This document shows positions 20,789-36,342 of a stretch of 64,000 bases of DNA, piece by piece. The stretch lies in assembly GCA_035610835.1 (NCBI GenBank), contig CM069459.1, positions 58,869,817-58,933,816 on the forward strand. The letters run 5' to 3'. The notes below the pieces were generated by a model. That model was not told where the DNA came from. It saw nothing but the letters and a program-made list of their open reading frames with translations, and made no database searches. The position numbers were made by a program, and so were the translations under genes. This DNA is from Ophiura sarsii. Taxonomy: Eukaryota; Echinodermata; Ophiuroidea; Amphilepidida; Ophiuridae. Position 1 is the first letter of the stretch. Each line of letters begins with the position of its first letter.

Positions 20789-22494
20789 AACAATAAATAA
20801 GTCGATTGTTAAAATTGCGTGAAGTTTGTTGAAAAAATAGAACAAATTCATATAGATAATCACAACTTTCCAATTTGACATTAGACCTAAATAAACTATC
20901 TAATTCCAATTCAAATGTGACCGTTTCTCCAAATAAATTAAACACAAATGTTTAAATTAATAGTATGAACAGTGGGCATAATACTATTATCACATTCTGC
21001 TAATTTTACAGCGATCTGTTAAATAGTTCTGGACATAAAGTTAATCCATGGGACCATTTTATGAACAAAAATACACCAGAAATAGACCTTATATCTAATT
21101 AAAAGTGACCGTTCCCTAAAACCGTTAATGAAAAGATCAAATTTTGTCATTCACTTTTATCTATGGTATGTAGGCAAAAATGATCTCCAAGTATCAATAA
21201 AATCGAATTAGCCGTTACGAAAATACAAAGATTTAAACTAATCGAAAACTTTACATTTGTCACTCGAGGAGACATGTCTGAATCATCTGTTAAAAAAATC
21301 ATCTGTTTTAAGGGTTTTGGGCATAACTTTTGATTCAATAAAGCTTTCTTTACCAGATTTGAAGGATAGATAGGTTATGTTATTGGTCACGTGGCCAACT
21401 ACTTAAAAAGGTCATGCCTCAACTTACTGTTAGGGATAGGTCACTTTTAATTACAGAGGTATATTTGGCATACTAAATGCCCAATAAATTATGGATGTTG
21501 CCAGTAATTTAAATTTAAATGGTTTCTCGATCACATATACCAACAGCTAAACATGCTGGAACACATTCTCGTCGCTTACGCGACTCCTGCGTCATTCAAA
21601 ATGGATTACATAACAAGGAAGGGGAAGGGGCGCTATCGCCAACAAGTTAAATTAATTGTTATATGGTATTTTTAAAAGTCTACGGGGGAATTGGACATTA
21701 TTATAAAAAAATATTCAAAACATAGTCCGGTGCCAGGCTCGAACTTACAACATTTGGTTTGAAAGCATGAAAGCAACGCAACAACAGCGCTCTTAACCAC
21801 TTTACCACGGATGAGACCATACCACGGAACAGCGTTTTAAAAGATATCATGACAATTATAGACATAATCGATAGGGTCAGTCGTTATTGTTAATGCACTG
21901 TATATAGTTCAATTTGACAACGTATTTGGATAGGCCATAACAGTAATCCATGGGATATTTTCAATCAGGAGTCCAAAATATTACGGGAATGTCGAGTTTC
22001 AACAGTATGCCATCATTTTCAGATAAAAGTCTTTGACCTACTTTTCTTTTTACTTATCGTGGCATACTGTCGCGTCAATTGATTTTGCGTGTCGTGTGTT
22101 GGCATACTGTGAAAATAGCCTCGACATGCACACAAAGTTCCAGAATTACATTGTAACCTGTTATATCTATATATGATTTGTTGACACGAGATTGCGTATC
22201 ATTTCACTGCGAGCGACGCTTAATATGTATCTATATGTAAAGGTTGGGATGGGGCGGGGGGGGGGGGGTGTATTTATTAGTCTACCGACTATGATTTTCA
22301 CATGCTTGATATCAACTTCTATGTTGGGGAGGGGACTAAGAGCGTTGGTGTATAAGTTATAGAACATGTTATGATTAGTCTGCAATTTTAAACATTTTGT
22401 GAAAATTTGGAATGTCGTCTACAGACGACTGCCGCGTGGAAAGTGTTAAATAGAGCTACATGAATATGTACAATTAGGTTTATTTGTTATTTGT

Positions 22495-22549
<55 letters not shown>

Positions 22550-23086
22550 TTAGTATATTTATTTATTTATTTATTCATTTATTTATTTATTTATTTATTT
22601 AAAACAATAAATAAGTCGATTGTTAAAATTGCGTGAAGTTTGTTGAAAAAATAGAACAAATTCATATAGATAATCACAACTTTCCAATTTGACATTAGAC
22701 CTAAATAAACTATCTAATTCCAATTCAAATGTGACCGTTTCTCCAAATAAATTAAACACAAATGTTTAAATTAATAGTATGAACAGTGGGCATAATACTA
22801 TTATCACATTCTGCTAATTTTACAGCGATCTGTTAAATAGTTCTGGACATAAAGTTAATCCATGGGACCATTTTATGAACAAAAATAACACCAGAAATAG
22901 ACCTTATATCTAATTAAAAGTGACCGTTCCCTAAAACCGTTAATGAAAAGATCAAATGTTGTCATTCACTTTTATCTATGGTATGTAGGCAAAATGATCT
23001 CCAAGTATCAATAAAATCGAATTAGCCGTTACGAAAATACAAAGATTTAAACTAATCGAAAACTTTACATTTGTCACTCGAGGAGA
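19178..23086. repeat. Array block 3: X, body A, CATG, body B
   Basis: X 19178-19452, body A 19453-21272, CATG 21273-21276, body B 21277-23086. tRNA-like cores at 19900 and 21724; the second has CTTTACCACGG in place of CTTCACCACGG. Body B shares AAAATAACACC with blocks 2 and 4. Confidence 0.92.
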
Positions 23087-24580
23087 CAATCTCGGCCAAT
23101 ATTGTTGGAACACTTTTATACGTGTGTTTAAAAACTCCCCCTCTCCCCCTGGATCAATGTTGAAACATGATTTTTGGGTTACGGGATACTGGGAAGGGCC
23201 AACATTGCCCAGTGGGGAGGGGGGAGTTATTATAGTTTAGGAAAGGCTTTAAGCCTTCCGTCAAAGACAGCAATGTTTTGATAGTGCACGTTTTGCGCAA
23301 ACGGGAACGCACGAAAGGGTCATTATTACATGGATGTTCCAACTAATTATGGCCGCGATTGTCTGAATCATCTGTTAAAAAAATCATCTGTTTTAAGGGT
23401 TTTGGGCATAACTTTTGATTCAATAAAGCTTTCTTTACCAGATTTGAAGGATAGATAGGTTATGTTATTGGTCACGTGGCCAACTACTTAAAAAGGTCAT
23501 GCCTCAACTTACTGTTAGGGATAGGTCACTTTTAATTACAGAGGTATATTTGGCATACTAAATGCCCAATAAATTATGGATGTTGCCAGTAATTTAAATT
23601 TAAATGGTTTCTCGATCACATATACCAACAGCTAAACATGCTGGAACACATTCTCGTCGCTTACGCGACTCCTGCGTCATTCAAAATGGATTACATACCA
23701 AGGAAGGGGAAGGGGCGCTATCGCCAACAAGTTAAATTAATTGTTATATGGTATTTTTAAAAGTCTACGGGGGAATTGGACATTATTATAAAAAAATATT
23801 CAAAACATAGTCCGGTGCCAGGCTCGAACTTACAACATTTGGTTTGAAAGCATGAAAGCAACGCAACAACAGCGCTCTTAACCACTTCACCACGGATGAG
23901 ACCATACCACGGAACAGCGTTTTAAAAGATATCATGACAATTATAGACATAATCGATAGGGTCAGTCGTTATTGTTAATGCACTGTATATAGTTCAATTT
24001 GACAACGTATTTGGATAGGCCATAACAGTAATCCATGGGATATTTTCAATCAGGAGTCCAAAATATTACGGGAATGTCGAGTTTCAACAGTATGCCATCA
24101 TTTTCAGATAAAAGTCTTTGACCTACTTTTCTTTTTACTTATCGTGGCATACTGTCGCGTCAATTGATTTTGCGTGTCGTGTGTTGGCATACTGTGAAAA
24201 TAGCCTCGACATGCACACAAAGTTCCAGAATTACATTGTAACCTGTTATATCTATATATGATTTGTTGACACGAGATTGCGTATCATTTCACTGCGAGCG
24301 ACGCTTAATATGTATCTATATGTAAAGGTTGGGATGGGGCGGGGGGGGGGGGGGTGTATTTATTTGTCTACCGACTATGATTTTCACATGCTTGATATCA
24401 ACTTCTATGTTGGGGAGGGGACTAAGAGCGTTGGTGTATAAGTTATAGAACATGTTATGATTAGTCTGCAATTTTAAACATTTTGTGAAAATTTGGAATG
24501 TCGTCTACAGACGACTGCCGCGTGGAAAGTGTTAAATAGAGCTACATGAATATGTACAATTAGGTTTATTTGTTATTTGT

Positions 24581-24639
<59 letters not shown>

Positions 24640-24648
24640 TTAGTATAT

Positions 24649-24696
<48 letters not shown>

Positions 24697-26401
24697 AACA
24701 ATAAATAAGTCGATTGTTAAAATTGCGTGAAGTTTGTTGAAAAAATAGAACAAATTCATATAGATAATCACAACTTTCCAATTTGACATTAGACCTAAAT
24801 AAACTATCTAATTCCAATTCAAATGTGACCGTTTCTCCAAATAAATTAAACACAAATGTTTAAATTAATAGTATGAACAGTGGGCATAATACTATTATCA
24901 CATTCTGCTAATTTTACAGCGATCTGTTAAATAGTTCTGGACATAAAGTTAATCCATGGGACCATTTTATGAACAAAAATACACCAGAAATAGACCTTAT
25001 ATCTAATTAAAAGTGACCGTTCCCTAAAACCGTTAATGAAAAGATCAAATTTTGTCATTCACTTTTATCTATGGTATGTAGGCAAAAATGATCTCCAAGT
25101 ATCAATAAAATCGAATTAGCCGTTACGAAAATACAAAGATTTAAACTAATCGAAAACTTTACATTTGTCACTCGAGGAGACATGTCTGAATCATCTGTTA
25201 AAAAAATCATCTGTTTTAAGGGTTTTGGGCATAACTTTTGATTCAATAAAGCTTTCTTTACCAGATTTGAAGGATAGATAGGTTATGTTATTGGTCACGT
25301 GGCCAACTACTTAAAAAGGTCATGCCTCAACTTACTGTTAGGGATAGGTCACTTTTAATTACAGAGGTATATTTGGCATACTAAATGCCCAATAAATTAT
25401 GGATGTTGCCAGTAATTTAAATTTAAATGGTTTCTCGATCACATATACCAACAGCTAAACATGCTGGAACACATTCTCGTCGCTTACGCGACTCCTGCGT
25501 CATTCAAAATGGATTACATAACAAGGAAGGGGAAGGGGCGCTATCGCCAACAAGTTAAATTAATTGTTATATGGTATTTTTAAAAGTCTACGGGGGAATT
25601 GGACATTATTATAAAAAAATATTCAAAACATAGTCCGGTGCCAGGCTCGAACTTACAACATTTGGTTTGAAAGCATGAAAGCAACGCAACAACAGCGCTC
25701 TTAACCACTTCACCACGGATGAGACCATACCACGGAACAGCGTTTTAAAAGATATCATGACAATTATAGACATAATCGATAGGGTCAGTCGTTATTGTTA
25801 ATGCACTGTATATAGTTCAATTTGACAACGTATTTGGATAGGCCATAACAGTAATCCATGGGATATTTTCAATCAGGAGTCCAAAATATTACGGGAATGT
25901 CGAGTTTCAACAGTATGCCATCATTTTCAGATAAAAGTCTTTGACCTACTTTTCTTTTTACTTATCGTGGCATACTGTCGCGTCAATTGATTTTGCGTGT
26001 CGTGTGTTGGCATACTGTGAAAATAGCCTCGACATGCACACAAAGTTCCAGAATTACATTGTAACCTGTTATATCTATATATGATTTGTTGACACGAGAT
26101 TGCGTATCATTTCACTGCGAGCGACGCTTAATATGTATCTATATGTAAAGGTTGGGATGGGGCGGGGGGGGGGGGTGTATTTATTAGTCTACCGACTATG
26201 ATTTTCACATGCTTGATATCAACTTCTATGTTGGGGAGGGGACTAAGAGCGTTGGTGTATAAGTTATAGAACATGTTATGATTAGTCTGCAATTTTAAAC
26301 ATTTTGTGAAAATTTGGAATGTCGTCTACAGACGACTGCCGCGTGGAAAGTGTTAAATAGAGCTACATGAATATGTACAATTAGGTTTATTTGTTATTTG
26401 T

Positions 26402-26456
<55 letters not shown>

Positions 26457-26993
26457 TTAGTATATTTATTTATTTATTTATTCATTTATTTATTTATTTA
26501 TTTATTTAAAACAATAAATAAGTCGATTGTTAAAATTGCGTGAAGTTTGTTGAAAAAATAGAACAAATTCATATAGATAATCACAACTTTCCAATTTGAC
26601 ATTAGACCTAAATAAACTATCTAATTCCAATTCAAATGTGACCGTTTCTCCAAATAAATTAAACACAAATGTTTAAATTAATAGTATGAACAGTGGGCAT
26701 AATACTATTATCACATTCTGCTAATTTTACAGCGATCTGTTAAATAGTTCTGGACATAAAGTTAATCCATGGGACCATTTTATGAACAAAAATAACACCA
26801 GAAATAGACCTTATATCTAATTAAAAGTGACCGTTCCCTAAAACCGTTAATGAAAAGATCAAATGTTGTCATTCACTTTTATCTATGGTATGTAGGCAAA
26901 ATGATCTCCAAGTATCAATAAAATCGAATTAGCCGTTACGAAAATACAAAGATTTAAACTAATCGAAAACTTTACATTTGTCACTCGAGGAGA
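23087..26993. repeat. Array block 4: X, body A, CATG, body B
   Basis: X 23087-23361, body A 23362-25180, CATG 25181-25184, body B 25185-26993. tRNA-like cores at 23809 and 25632. Body B shares AAAATAACACC with blocks 2 and 3, so blocks 2-4 look like one amplification group. Confidence 0.92.
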
Positions 26994-28486
26994 CAATCTC
27001 GGCCAATATTGTTGGAACACTTTTATACGTGTGTTTAAAAACTCCCCCTCTCCCCCTGGATCAATGTTGAAACATGATTTTTGGGTTACGGGATACTGGG
27101 AAGGGCCAACATTGCCCAGTGGGGAGGGGGGAGTTATTATAGTTTAGGAAAGGCTTTAAGCCTTCCGTCAAAGACAGCAATGTTTTGATAGTGCACGTTT
27201 TGCGCAAACGGGAACGCACGAAAGGGTCATTATTACATGGATGTTCCAACTAATTATGGCCGCGATTGTCTGAATCATCTGTTAAAAAAATCATCTGTTT
27301 TAAGGGTTTTGGGCATAACTTTTGATTCAATAAAGCTTTCTTTACCAGATTTGAAGGATAGATAGGTTATGTTATTGGTCACGTGGCCAACTACTTAAAA
27401 AGGTCATGCCTCAACTTACTGTTAGGGATAGGTCACTTTTAATTACAGAGGTATATTTGGCATACTAAATGCCCAATAAATTATGGATGTTGCCAGTAAT
27501 TTAAATTTAAATGGTTTCTCGATCACATATACCAACAGCTAAACATGCTGGAACACATTCTCGTCGCTTACGCGACTCCTGCGTCATTCAAAATGGATTA
27601 CATACCAAGGAAGGGGAAGGGGCGCTATCGCCAACAAGTTAAATTAATTGTTATATGGTATTTTTAAAAGTCTACGGGGGAATTGGACATTATTATAAAA
27701 AAATATTCAAAACATAGTCCGGTGCCAGGCTCGAACTTACAACATTTGGTTTGAAAGCATGAAAGCAACGCAACAACAGCGCTCTTAACCACTTCACCAC
27801 GGATGAGACCATACCACGGAACAGCGTTTTAAAAGATATCATGACAATTATAGACATAATCGATAGGGTCAGTCGTTATTGTTAATGCACTGTATATAGT
27901 TCAATTTGACAACGTATTTGGATAGGCCATAACAGTAATCCATGGGATATTTTCAATCAGGAGTCCAAAATATTACGGGAATGTCGAGTTTCAACAGTAT
28001 GCCATCATTTTCAGATAAAAGTCTTTGACCTACTTTTCTTTTTACTTATCGTGGCATACTGTCGCGTCAATTGATTTTGCGTGTCGTGTGTTGGCATACT
28101 GTGAAAATAGCCTCGACATGCACACAAAGTTCCAGAATTACATTGTAACCTGTTATATCTATATATGATTTGTTGACACGAGATTGCGTATCATTTCACT
28201 GCGAGCGACGCTTAATATGTATCTATATGTAAAGGTTGGGATGGGGCGGGGGGGGGGGGGTGTATTTATTTGTCTACCGACTATGATTTTCACATGCTTG
28301 ATATCAACTTCTATGTTGGGGAGGGGACTAAGAGCGTTGGTGTATAAGTTATAGAACATGTTATGATTAGTCTGCAATTTTAAACATTTTGTGAAAATTT
28401 GGAATGTCGTCTACAGACGACTGCCGCGTGGAAAGTGTTAAATAGAGCTACATGAATATGTACAATTAGGTTTATTTGTTATTTGT

Positions 28487-28545
<59 letters not shown>

Positions 28546-28554
28546 TTAGTATAT

Positions 28555-28606
<52 letters not shown>

Positions 28607-30313
28607 AACAATAAATAAGTCGATTGTTAAAATTGCGTGAAGTTTGTTGAAAAAATAGAACAAATTCATATAGATAATCACAACTTTCCAATTTGACATT
28701 AGACCTAAATAAACTATCTAATTCCAATTCAAATGTGACCGTTTCTCCAAATAAATTAAACACAAATGTTTAAATTAATAGTATGAACAGTGGGCATAAT
28801 ACTATTATCACATTCTGCTAATTTTACAGCGATCTGTTAAATAGTTCTGGACATAAAGTTAATCCATGGGACCATTTTATGAACAAAAATACACCAGAAA
28901 TAGACCTTATATCTAATTAAAAGTGACCGTTCCCTAAAACCGTTAATGAAAAGATCAAATTTTGTCATTCACTTTTATCTATGGTATGTAGGCAAAAATG
29001 ATCTCCAAGTATCAATAAAATCGAATTAGCCGTTACGAAAATACAAAGATTTAAACTAATCGAAAACTTTACATTTGTCACTCGAGGAGACATGTCTGAA
29101 TCATCTGTTAAAAAAATCATCTGTTTTAAGGGTTTTGGGCATAACTTTTGATTCAATAAAGCTTTCTTTACCAGATTTGAAGGATAGATAGGTTATGTTA
29201 TTGGTCACGTGGCCAACTACTTAAAAAGGTCATGCCTCAACTTACTGTTAGGGATAGGTCACTTTTAATTACAGAGGTATATTTGGCATACTAAATGCCC
29301 AATAAATTATGGATGTTGCCAGTAATTTAAATTTAAATGGTTTCTCGATCACATATACCAACAGCTAAACATGCTGGAACACATTCTCGTCGCTTACGCG
29401 ACTCCTGCGTCATTCAAAATGGATTACATAACAAGGAAGGGGAAGGGGCGCTATCGCCAACAAGTTAAATTAATTGTTATATGGTATTTTTAAAAGTCTA
29501 CGGGGGAATTGGACATTATTATAAAAAAATATTCAAAACATAGTCCGGTGCCAGGCTCGAACTTACAACATTTGGTTTGAAAGCATGAAAGCAACGCAAC
29601 AACAGCGCTCTTAACCACTTCACCACGGATGAGACCATACCACGGAACAGCGTTTTAAAAGATATCATGACAATTATAGACATAATCGATAGGGTCAGTC
29701 GTTATTGTTAATGCACTGTATATAGTTCAATTTGACAACGTATTTGGATAGGCCATAACAGTAATCCATGGGATATTTTCAATCAGGAGTCCAAAATATT
29801 ACGGGAATGTCGAGTTTCAACAGTATGCCATCATTTTCAGATAAAAGTCTTTGACCTACTTTTCTTTTTACTTATCGTGGCATACTGTCGCGTCAATTGA
29901 TTTTGCGTGTCGTGTGTTGGCATACTGTGAAAATAGCCTCGACATGCACACAAAGTTCCAGAATTACATTGTAACCTGTTATATCTATATATGATTTGTT
30001 GACACGAGATTGCGTATCATTTCACTGCGAGCGACGCTTAATATGTATCTATATGTAAAGGTTGGGATGGGGCGGGGGGGGGGGGGGTGTATTTATTAGT
30101 CTACCGACTATGATTTTCACATGCTTGATATCAACTTCTATGTTGGGGAGGGGACTAAGAGCGTTGGTGTATAAGTTATAGAACATGTTATGATTAGTCT
30201 GCAATTTTAAACATTTTGTGAAAATTTGGAATGTCGTCTACAGACGACTGCCGCGTGGAAAGTGTTAAATAGAGCTACATGAATATGTACAATTAGGTTT
30301 ATTTGTTATTTGT

Positions 30314-30352
<39 letters not shown>

Positions 30353-30887
30353 TTAGTATATTTATTTATTTATTTATTCATTTATTTATTTATTTATTTA
30401 TTTAAAACAATAAATAAGTCGATTGTTAAAATTGCGTGAAGTTTGTTGAAAAATAGAACAAATTCATATAGATAATCACAACTTTCCAATTTGACATTAG
30501 ACCTAAATAAACTATCTAATTCCAATTCAAATGTGACCGTTTCTCCAAATAAATTAAACACAAATGTTTAAATTAATAGTATGAACAGTGGGCATAATAC
30601 TATTATCACATTCTGCTAATTTTACAGCGATCTGTTAAATAGTTCTGGACATAAAGTTAATCCATGGGACCATTTTATGAACAAAAATACACCAGAAATA
30701 GACGTTATATCTAATTAAAAGTGACCGTTCCCTAAAACCGTTAATGAAAAGATCAAATGTTGTCATTCACTTTTATCTATGGTATGTAGGCAAAATGATC
30801 TCCAAGTATCAATAAAATCGAATTAGCCGTTACGAAAATACAAAGATTTAAACTAATCGAAAACTTTACATTTGTCACTCGAGGAGA
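26994..30887. repeat. Array block 5: X, body A, CATG, body B
   Basis: X 26994-27268, body A 27269-29090, CATG 29091-29094, body B 29095-30887. tRNA-like cores at 27716 and 29542. Body B carries GACGTTATATC (about 30703), a variant also in the last bodies of blocks 7, 8 and 10. Confidence 0.92.
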
Positions 30888-32376
30888 CAATCTCGGCCAA
30901 TATTGTTGGAACACTTTTATACGTGTGTTTAAAAACTCCCCCTCTCCCCCTGGATCAATGTTGAAACATGATTTTTGGGTTACGGGATACTGGGAAGGGC
31001 CAACATTGCCCAGTGGGGAGGGGGGAGTTATTATAGTTTAGGAAAGGCTTTAAGCCTTCCGTCAAAGACAGCAATGTTTTGATAGTGCACGTTTTGCGCA
31101 AACGGGAACGCACGAAAGGGTCATTATTACATGGATGTTCCAACTAATTATGGCCGCGATTGTCTGAATCATCTGTTAAAAAAATCATCTGTTTTAAGGG
31201 TTTTGGGCATAACTTTTGATTCAATAAAGCTTTCTTTACCAGATTTGAAGGATAGATAGGTTATGTTATTGGTCACGTGGCCAACTACTTAAAAAGGTCA
31301 TGCCTCAACTTACTGTTAGGGATAGGTCACTTTTAATTACAGAGGTATATTTGGCATACTAAATGCCCAATAAATTATGGATGTTGCCAGTAATTTAAAT
31401 TTAAATGGTTTCTCGATCACATATACCAACAGCTAAACATGCTGGAACACATTCTCGTCGCTTACGCGACTCCTGCGTCATTCAAAATGGATTACATACC
31501 AAGGAAGGGGAAGGGGCGCTATCGCCAACAAGTTAAATTAATTGTTATATGGTATTTTTAAAAGTCTACGGGGGAATTGGACATTATTATAAAAAAATAT
31601 TCAAAACATAGTCCGGTGCCAGGCTCGAACTTACAACATTTGGTTTGAAAGCATGAAAGCAACGCAACAACAGCGCTCTTAACCACTTCACCACGGATGA
31701 GACCATACCACGGAACAGCGTTTTAAAAGATATCATGACAATTATAGACATAATCGATAGGGTCAGTCGTTATTGTTAATGCACTGTATATAGTTCAATT
31801 TGACAACGTATTTGGATAGGCCATAACAGTAATCCATGGGATATTTTCAATCAGGAGTCCAAAATATTACGGGAATGTCGAGTTTCAACAGTATGCCATC
31901 ATTTTCAGATAAAAGTCTTTGACCTACTTTTCTTTTTACTTATCGTGGCATACTGTCGCGTCAATTGATTTTGCGTGTCGTGTGTTGGCATACTGTGAAA
32001 ATAGCCTCGACATGCACACAAAGTTCCAGAATTACATTGTAACCTGTTATATCTATATATGATTTGTTGACACGAGATTGCGTATCATTTCACTGCGAGC
32101 GACGCTTAATATGTATCTATATGTAAAGGTTGGGATGGGGCGGGGGGGGGTGTATTTATTTGTCTACCGACTATGATTTTCACATGCTTGATATCAACTT
32201 CTATGTTGGGGAGGGGACTAAGAGCGTTGGTGTATAAGTTATAGAACATGTTATGATTAGTCTGCAATTTTAAACATTTTGTGAAAATTTGGAATGTCGT
32301 CTACAGACGACTGCCGCGTGGAAAGTGTTAAATAGAGCTACATGAATATGTACAATTAGGTTTATTTGTTATTTGT

Positions 32377-32427
<51 letters not shown>

Positions 32428-32436
32428 TTAGTATAT

Positions 32437-32492
<56 letters not shown>

Positions 32493-32975
32493 AACAATAA
32501 ATAAGTCGATTGTTAAAATTGCGTGAAGTTTGTTGAAAAAATAGAACAAATTCATATAGATAATCACAACTTTCCAATTTGACATTAGACCTAAATAAAC
32601 TATCTAATTCCAATTCAAATGTGACCGTTTCTCCAAATAAATTAAACACAAATGTTTAAATTAATAGTATGAACAGTGGGCATAATACTATTATCACATT
32701 CTGCTAATTTTACAGCGATCTGTTAAATAGTTCTGGACATAAAGTTAATCCATGGGACCATTTTATGAACAAAAATACACCAGAAATAGACCTTATATCT
32801 AATTAAAAGTGACCGTTCCCTAAAACCGTTAATGAAAAGATCAAATGTTGTCATTCACTTTTATCTATGGTATGTAGGCAAAATGATCTCCAAGTATCAA
32901 TAAAATCGAATTAGCCGTTACGAAAATACAAAGATTTAAACTAATCGAAAACTTTACATTTGTCACTCGAGGAGA
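30888..32975. repeat. Array block 6: X plus one hybrid A/B body
   Basis: X 30888-31162, body 31163-32975. The body begins as type A (ATACCAAGG, TATTTGTC, no TTCATTTA) and ends as type B (AAATGTTGTC, GGCAAAATG), so a crossover between A and B lies after the TTTA tract. tRNA-like core at 31600. Shortest poly-G (9 G). Confidence 0.9.
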
Positions 32976-34469
32976 CAATCTCGGCCAATATTGTTGGAAC
33001 ACTTTTATACGTGTGTTTAAAAACTCCCCCTCTCCCCCTGGATCAATGTTGAAACATGATTTTTGGGTTACGGGATACTGGGAAGGGCCAACATTGCCCA
33101 GTGGGGAGGGGGGAGTTATTATAGTTTAGGAAAGGCTTTAAGCCTTCCGTCAAAGACAGCAATGTTTTGATAGTGCACGTTTTGCGCAAACGGGAACGCA
33201 CGAAAGGGTCATTATTACATGGATGTTCCAACTAATTATGGCCGCGATTGTCTGAATCATCTGTTAAAAAAATCATCTGTTTTAAGGGTTTTGGGCATAA
33301 CTTTTGATTCAATAAAGCTTTCTTTACCAGATTTGAAGGATAGATAGGTTATGTTATTGGTCACGTGGCCAACTACTTAAAAAGGTCATGCCTCAACTTA
33401 CTGTTAGGGATAGGTCACTTTTAATTACAGAGGTATATTTGGCATACTAAATGCCCAATAAATTATGGATGTTGCCAGTAATTTAAATTTAAATGGTTTC
33501 TCGATCACATATACCAACAGCTAAACATGCTGGAACACATTCTCGTCGCTTACGCGACTCCTGCGTCATTCAAAATGGATTACATACCAAGGAAGGGGAA
33601 GGGGCGCTATCGCCAACAAGTTAAATTAATTGTTATATGGTATTTTTAAAAGTCTACGGGGGAATTGGACATTATTATAAAAAAATATTCAAAACATAGT
33701 CCGGTGCCAGGCTCGAACTTACAACATTTGGTTTGAAAGCATGAAAGCAACGCAACAACAGCGCTCTTAACCACTTCACCACGGATGAGACCATACCACG
33801 GAACAGCGTTTTAAAAGATATCATGACAATTATAGACATAATCGATAGGGTCAGTCGTTATTGTTAATGCACTGTATATAGTTCAATTTGACAACGTATT
33901 TGGATAGGCCATAACAGTAATCCATGGGATATTTTCAATCAGGAGTCCAAAATATTACGGGAATGTCGAGTTTCAACAGTATGCCATCATTTTCAGATAA
34001 AAGTCTTTGACCTACTTTTCTTTTTACTTATCGTGGCATACTGTCGCGTCAATTGATTTTGCGTGTCGTGTGTTGGCATACTGTGAAAATAGCCTCGACA
34101 TGCACACAAAGTTCCAGAATTACATTGTAACCTGTTATATCTATATATGATTTGTTGACACGAGATTGCGTATCATTTCACTGCGAGCGACGCTTAATAT
34201 GTATCTATATGTAAAGGTTGGGATGGGGCGGGGGGGGGGGGGGTGTATTTATTTGTCTACCGACTATGATTTTCACATGCTTGATATCAACTTCTATGTT
34301 GGGGAGGGGACTAAGAGCGTTGGTGTATAAGTTATAGAACATGTTATGATTAGTCTGCAATTTTAAACATTTTGTGAAAATTTGGAATGTCGTCTACAGA
34401 CGACTGCCGCGTGGAAAGTGTTAAATAGAGCTACATGAATATGTACAATTAGGTTTATTTGTTATTTGT

Positions 34470-34524
<55 letters not shown>

Positions 34525-34533
34525 TTAGTATAT

Positions 34534-34589
<56 letters not shown>

Positions 34590-36295
34590 AACAATAAATA
34601 AGTCGATTGTTAAAATTGCGTGAAGTTTGTTGAAAAAATAGAACAAATTCATATAGATAATCACAACTTTCCAATTTGACATTAGACCTAAATAAACTAT
34701 CTAATTCCAATTCAAATGTGACCGTTTCTCCAAATAAATTAAACACAAATGTTTAAATTAATAGTATGAACAGTGGGCATAATACTATTATCACATTCTG
34801 CTAATTTTACAGCGATCTGTTAAATAGTTCTGGACATAAAGTTAATCCATGGGACCATTTTATGAACAAAAATACACCAGAAATAGACCTTATATCTAAT
34901 TAAAAGTGACCGTTCCCTAAAACCGTTAATGAAAAGATCAAATTTTGTCATTCACTTTTATCTATGGTATGTAGGCAAAAATGATCTCCAAGTATCAATA
35001 AAATCGAATTAGCCGTTACGAAAATACAAAGATTTAAACTAATCGAAAACTTTACATTTGTCACTCGAGGAGACATGTCTGAATCATCTGTTAAAAAAAT
35101 CATCTGTTTTAAGGGTTTTGGGCATAACTTTTGATTCAATAAAGCTTTCTTTACCAGATTTGAAGGATAGATAGGTTATGTTATTGGTCACGTGGCCAAC
35201 TACTTAAAAAGGTCATGCCTCAACTTACTGTTAGGGATAGGTCACTTTTAATTACAGAGGTATATTTGGCATACTAAATGCCCAATAAATTATGGATGTT
35301 GCCAGTAATTTAAATTTAAATGGTTTCTCGATCACATATACCAACAGCTAAACATGCTGGAACACATTCTCGTCGCTTACGCGACTCCTGCGTCATTCAA
35401 AATGGATTACATAACAAGGAAGGGGAAGGGGCGCTATCGCCAACAAGTTAAATTAATTGTTATATGGTATTTTTAAAAGTCTACGGGGGAATTGGACATT
35501 ATTATAAAAAAATATTCAAAACATAGTCCGGTGCCAGGCTCGAACTTACAACATTTGGTTTGAAAGCATGAAAGCAACGCAACAACAGCGCTCTTAACCA
35601 CTTCACCACGGATGAGACCATACCACGGAACAGCGTTTTAAAAGATATCATGACAATTATAGACATAATCGATAGGGTCAGTCGTTATTGTTAATGCACT
35701 GTATATAGTTCAATTTGACAACGTATTTGGATAGGCCATAACAGTAATCCATGGGATATTTTCAATCAGGAGTCCAAAATATTACGGGAATGTCGAGTTT
35801 CAACAGTATGCCATCATTTTCAGATAAAAGTCTTTGACCTACTTTTCTTTTTACTTATCGTGGCATACTGTCGCGTCAATTGATTTTGCGTGTCGTGTGT
35901 TGGCATACTGTGAAAATAGCCTCGACATGCACACAAAGTTCCAGAATTACATTGTAACCTGTTATATCTATATATGATTTGTTGACACGAGATTGCGTAT
36001 CATTTCACTGCGAGCGACGCTTAATATGTATCTATATGTAAAGGTTGGGATGGGGCGGGGGGGGGGGGGTGTATTTATTAGTCTACCGACTATGATTTTC
36101 ACATGCTTGATATCAACTTCTATGTTGGGGAGGGGACTAAGAGCGTTGGTGTATAAGTTATAGAACATGTTATGATTAGTCTGCAATTTTAAACATTTTG
36201 TGAAAATTTGGAATGTCGTCTACAGACGACTGCCGCGTGGAAAGTGTTAAATAGAGCTACATGAATATGTACAATTAGGTTTATTTGTTATTTGT

Positions 36296-36342
<47 letters not shown>
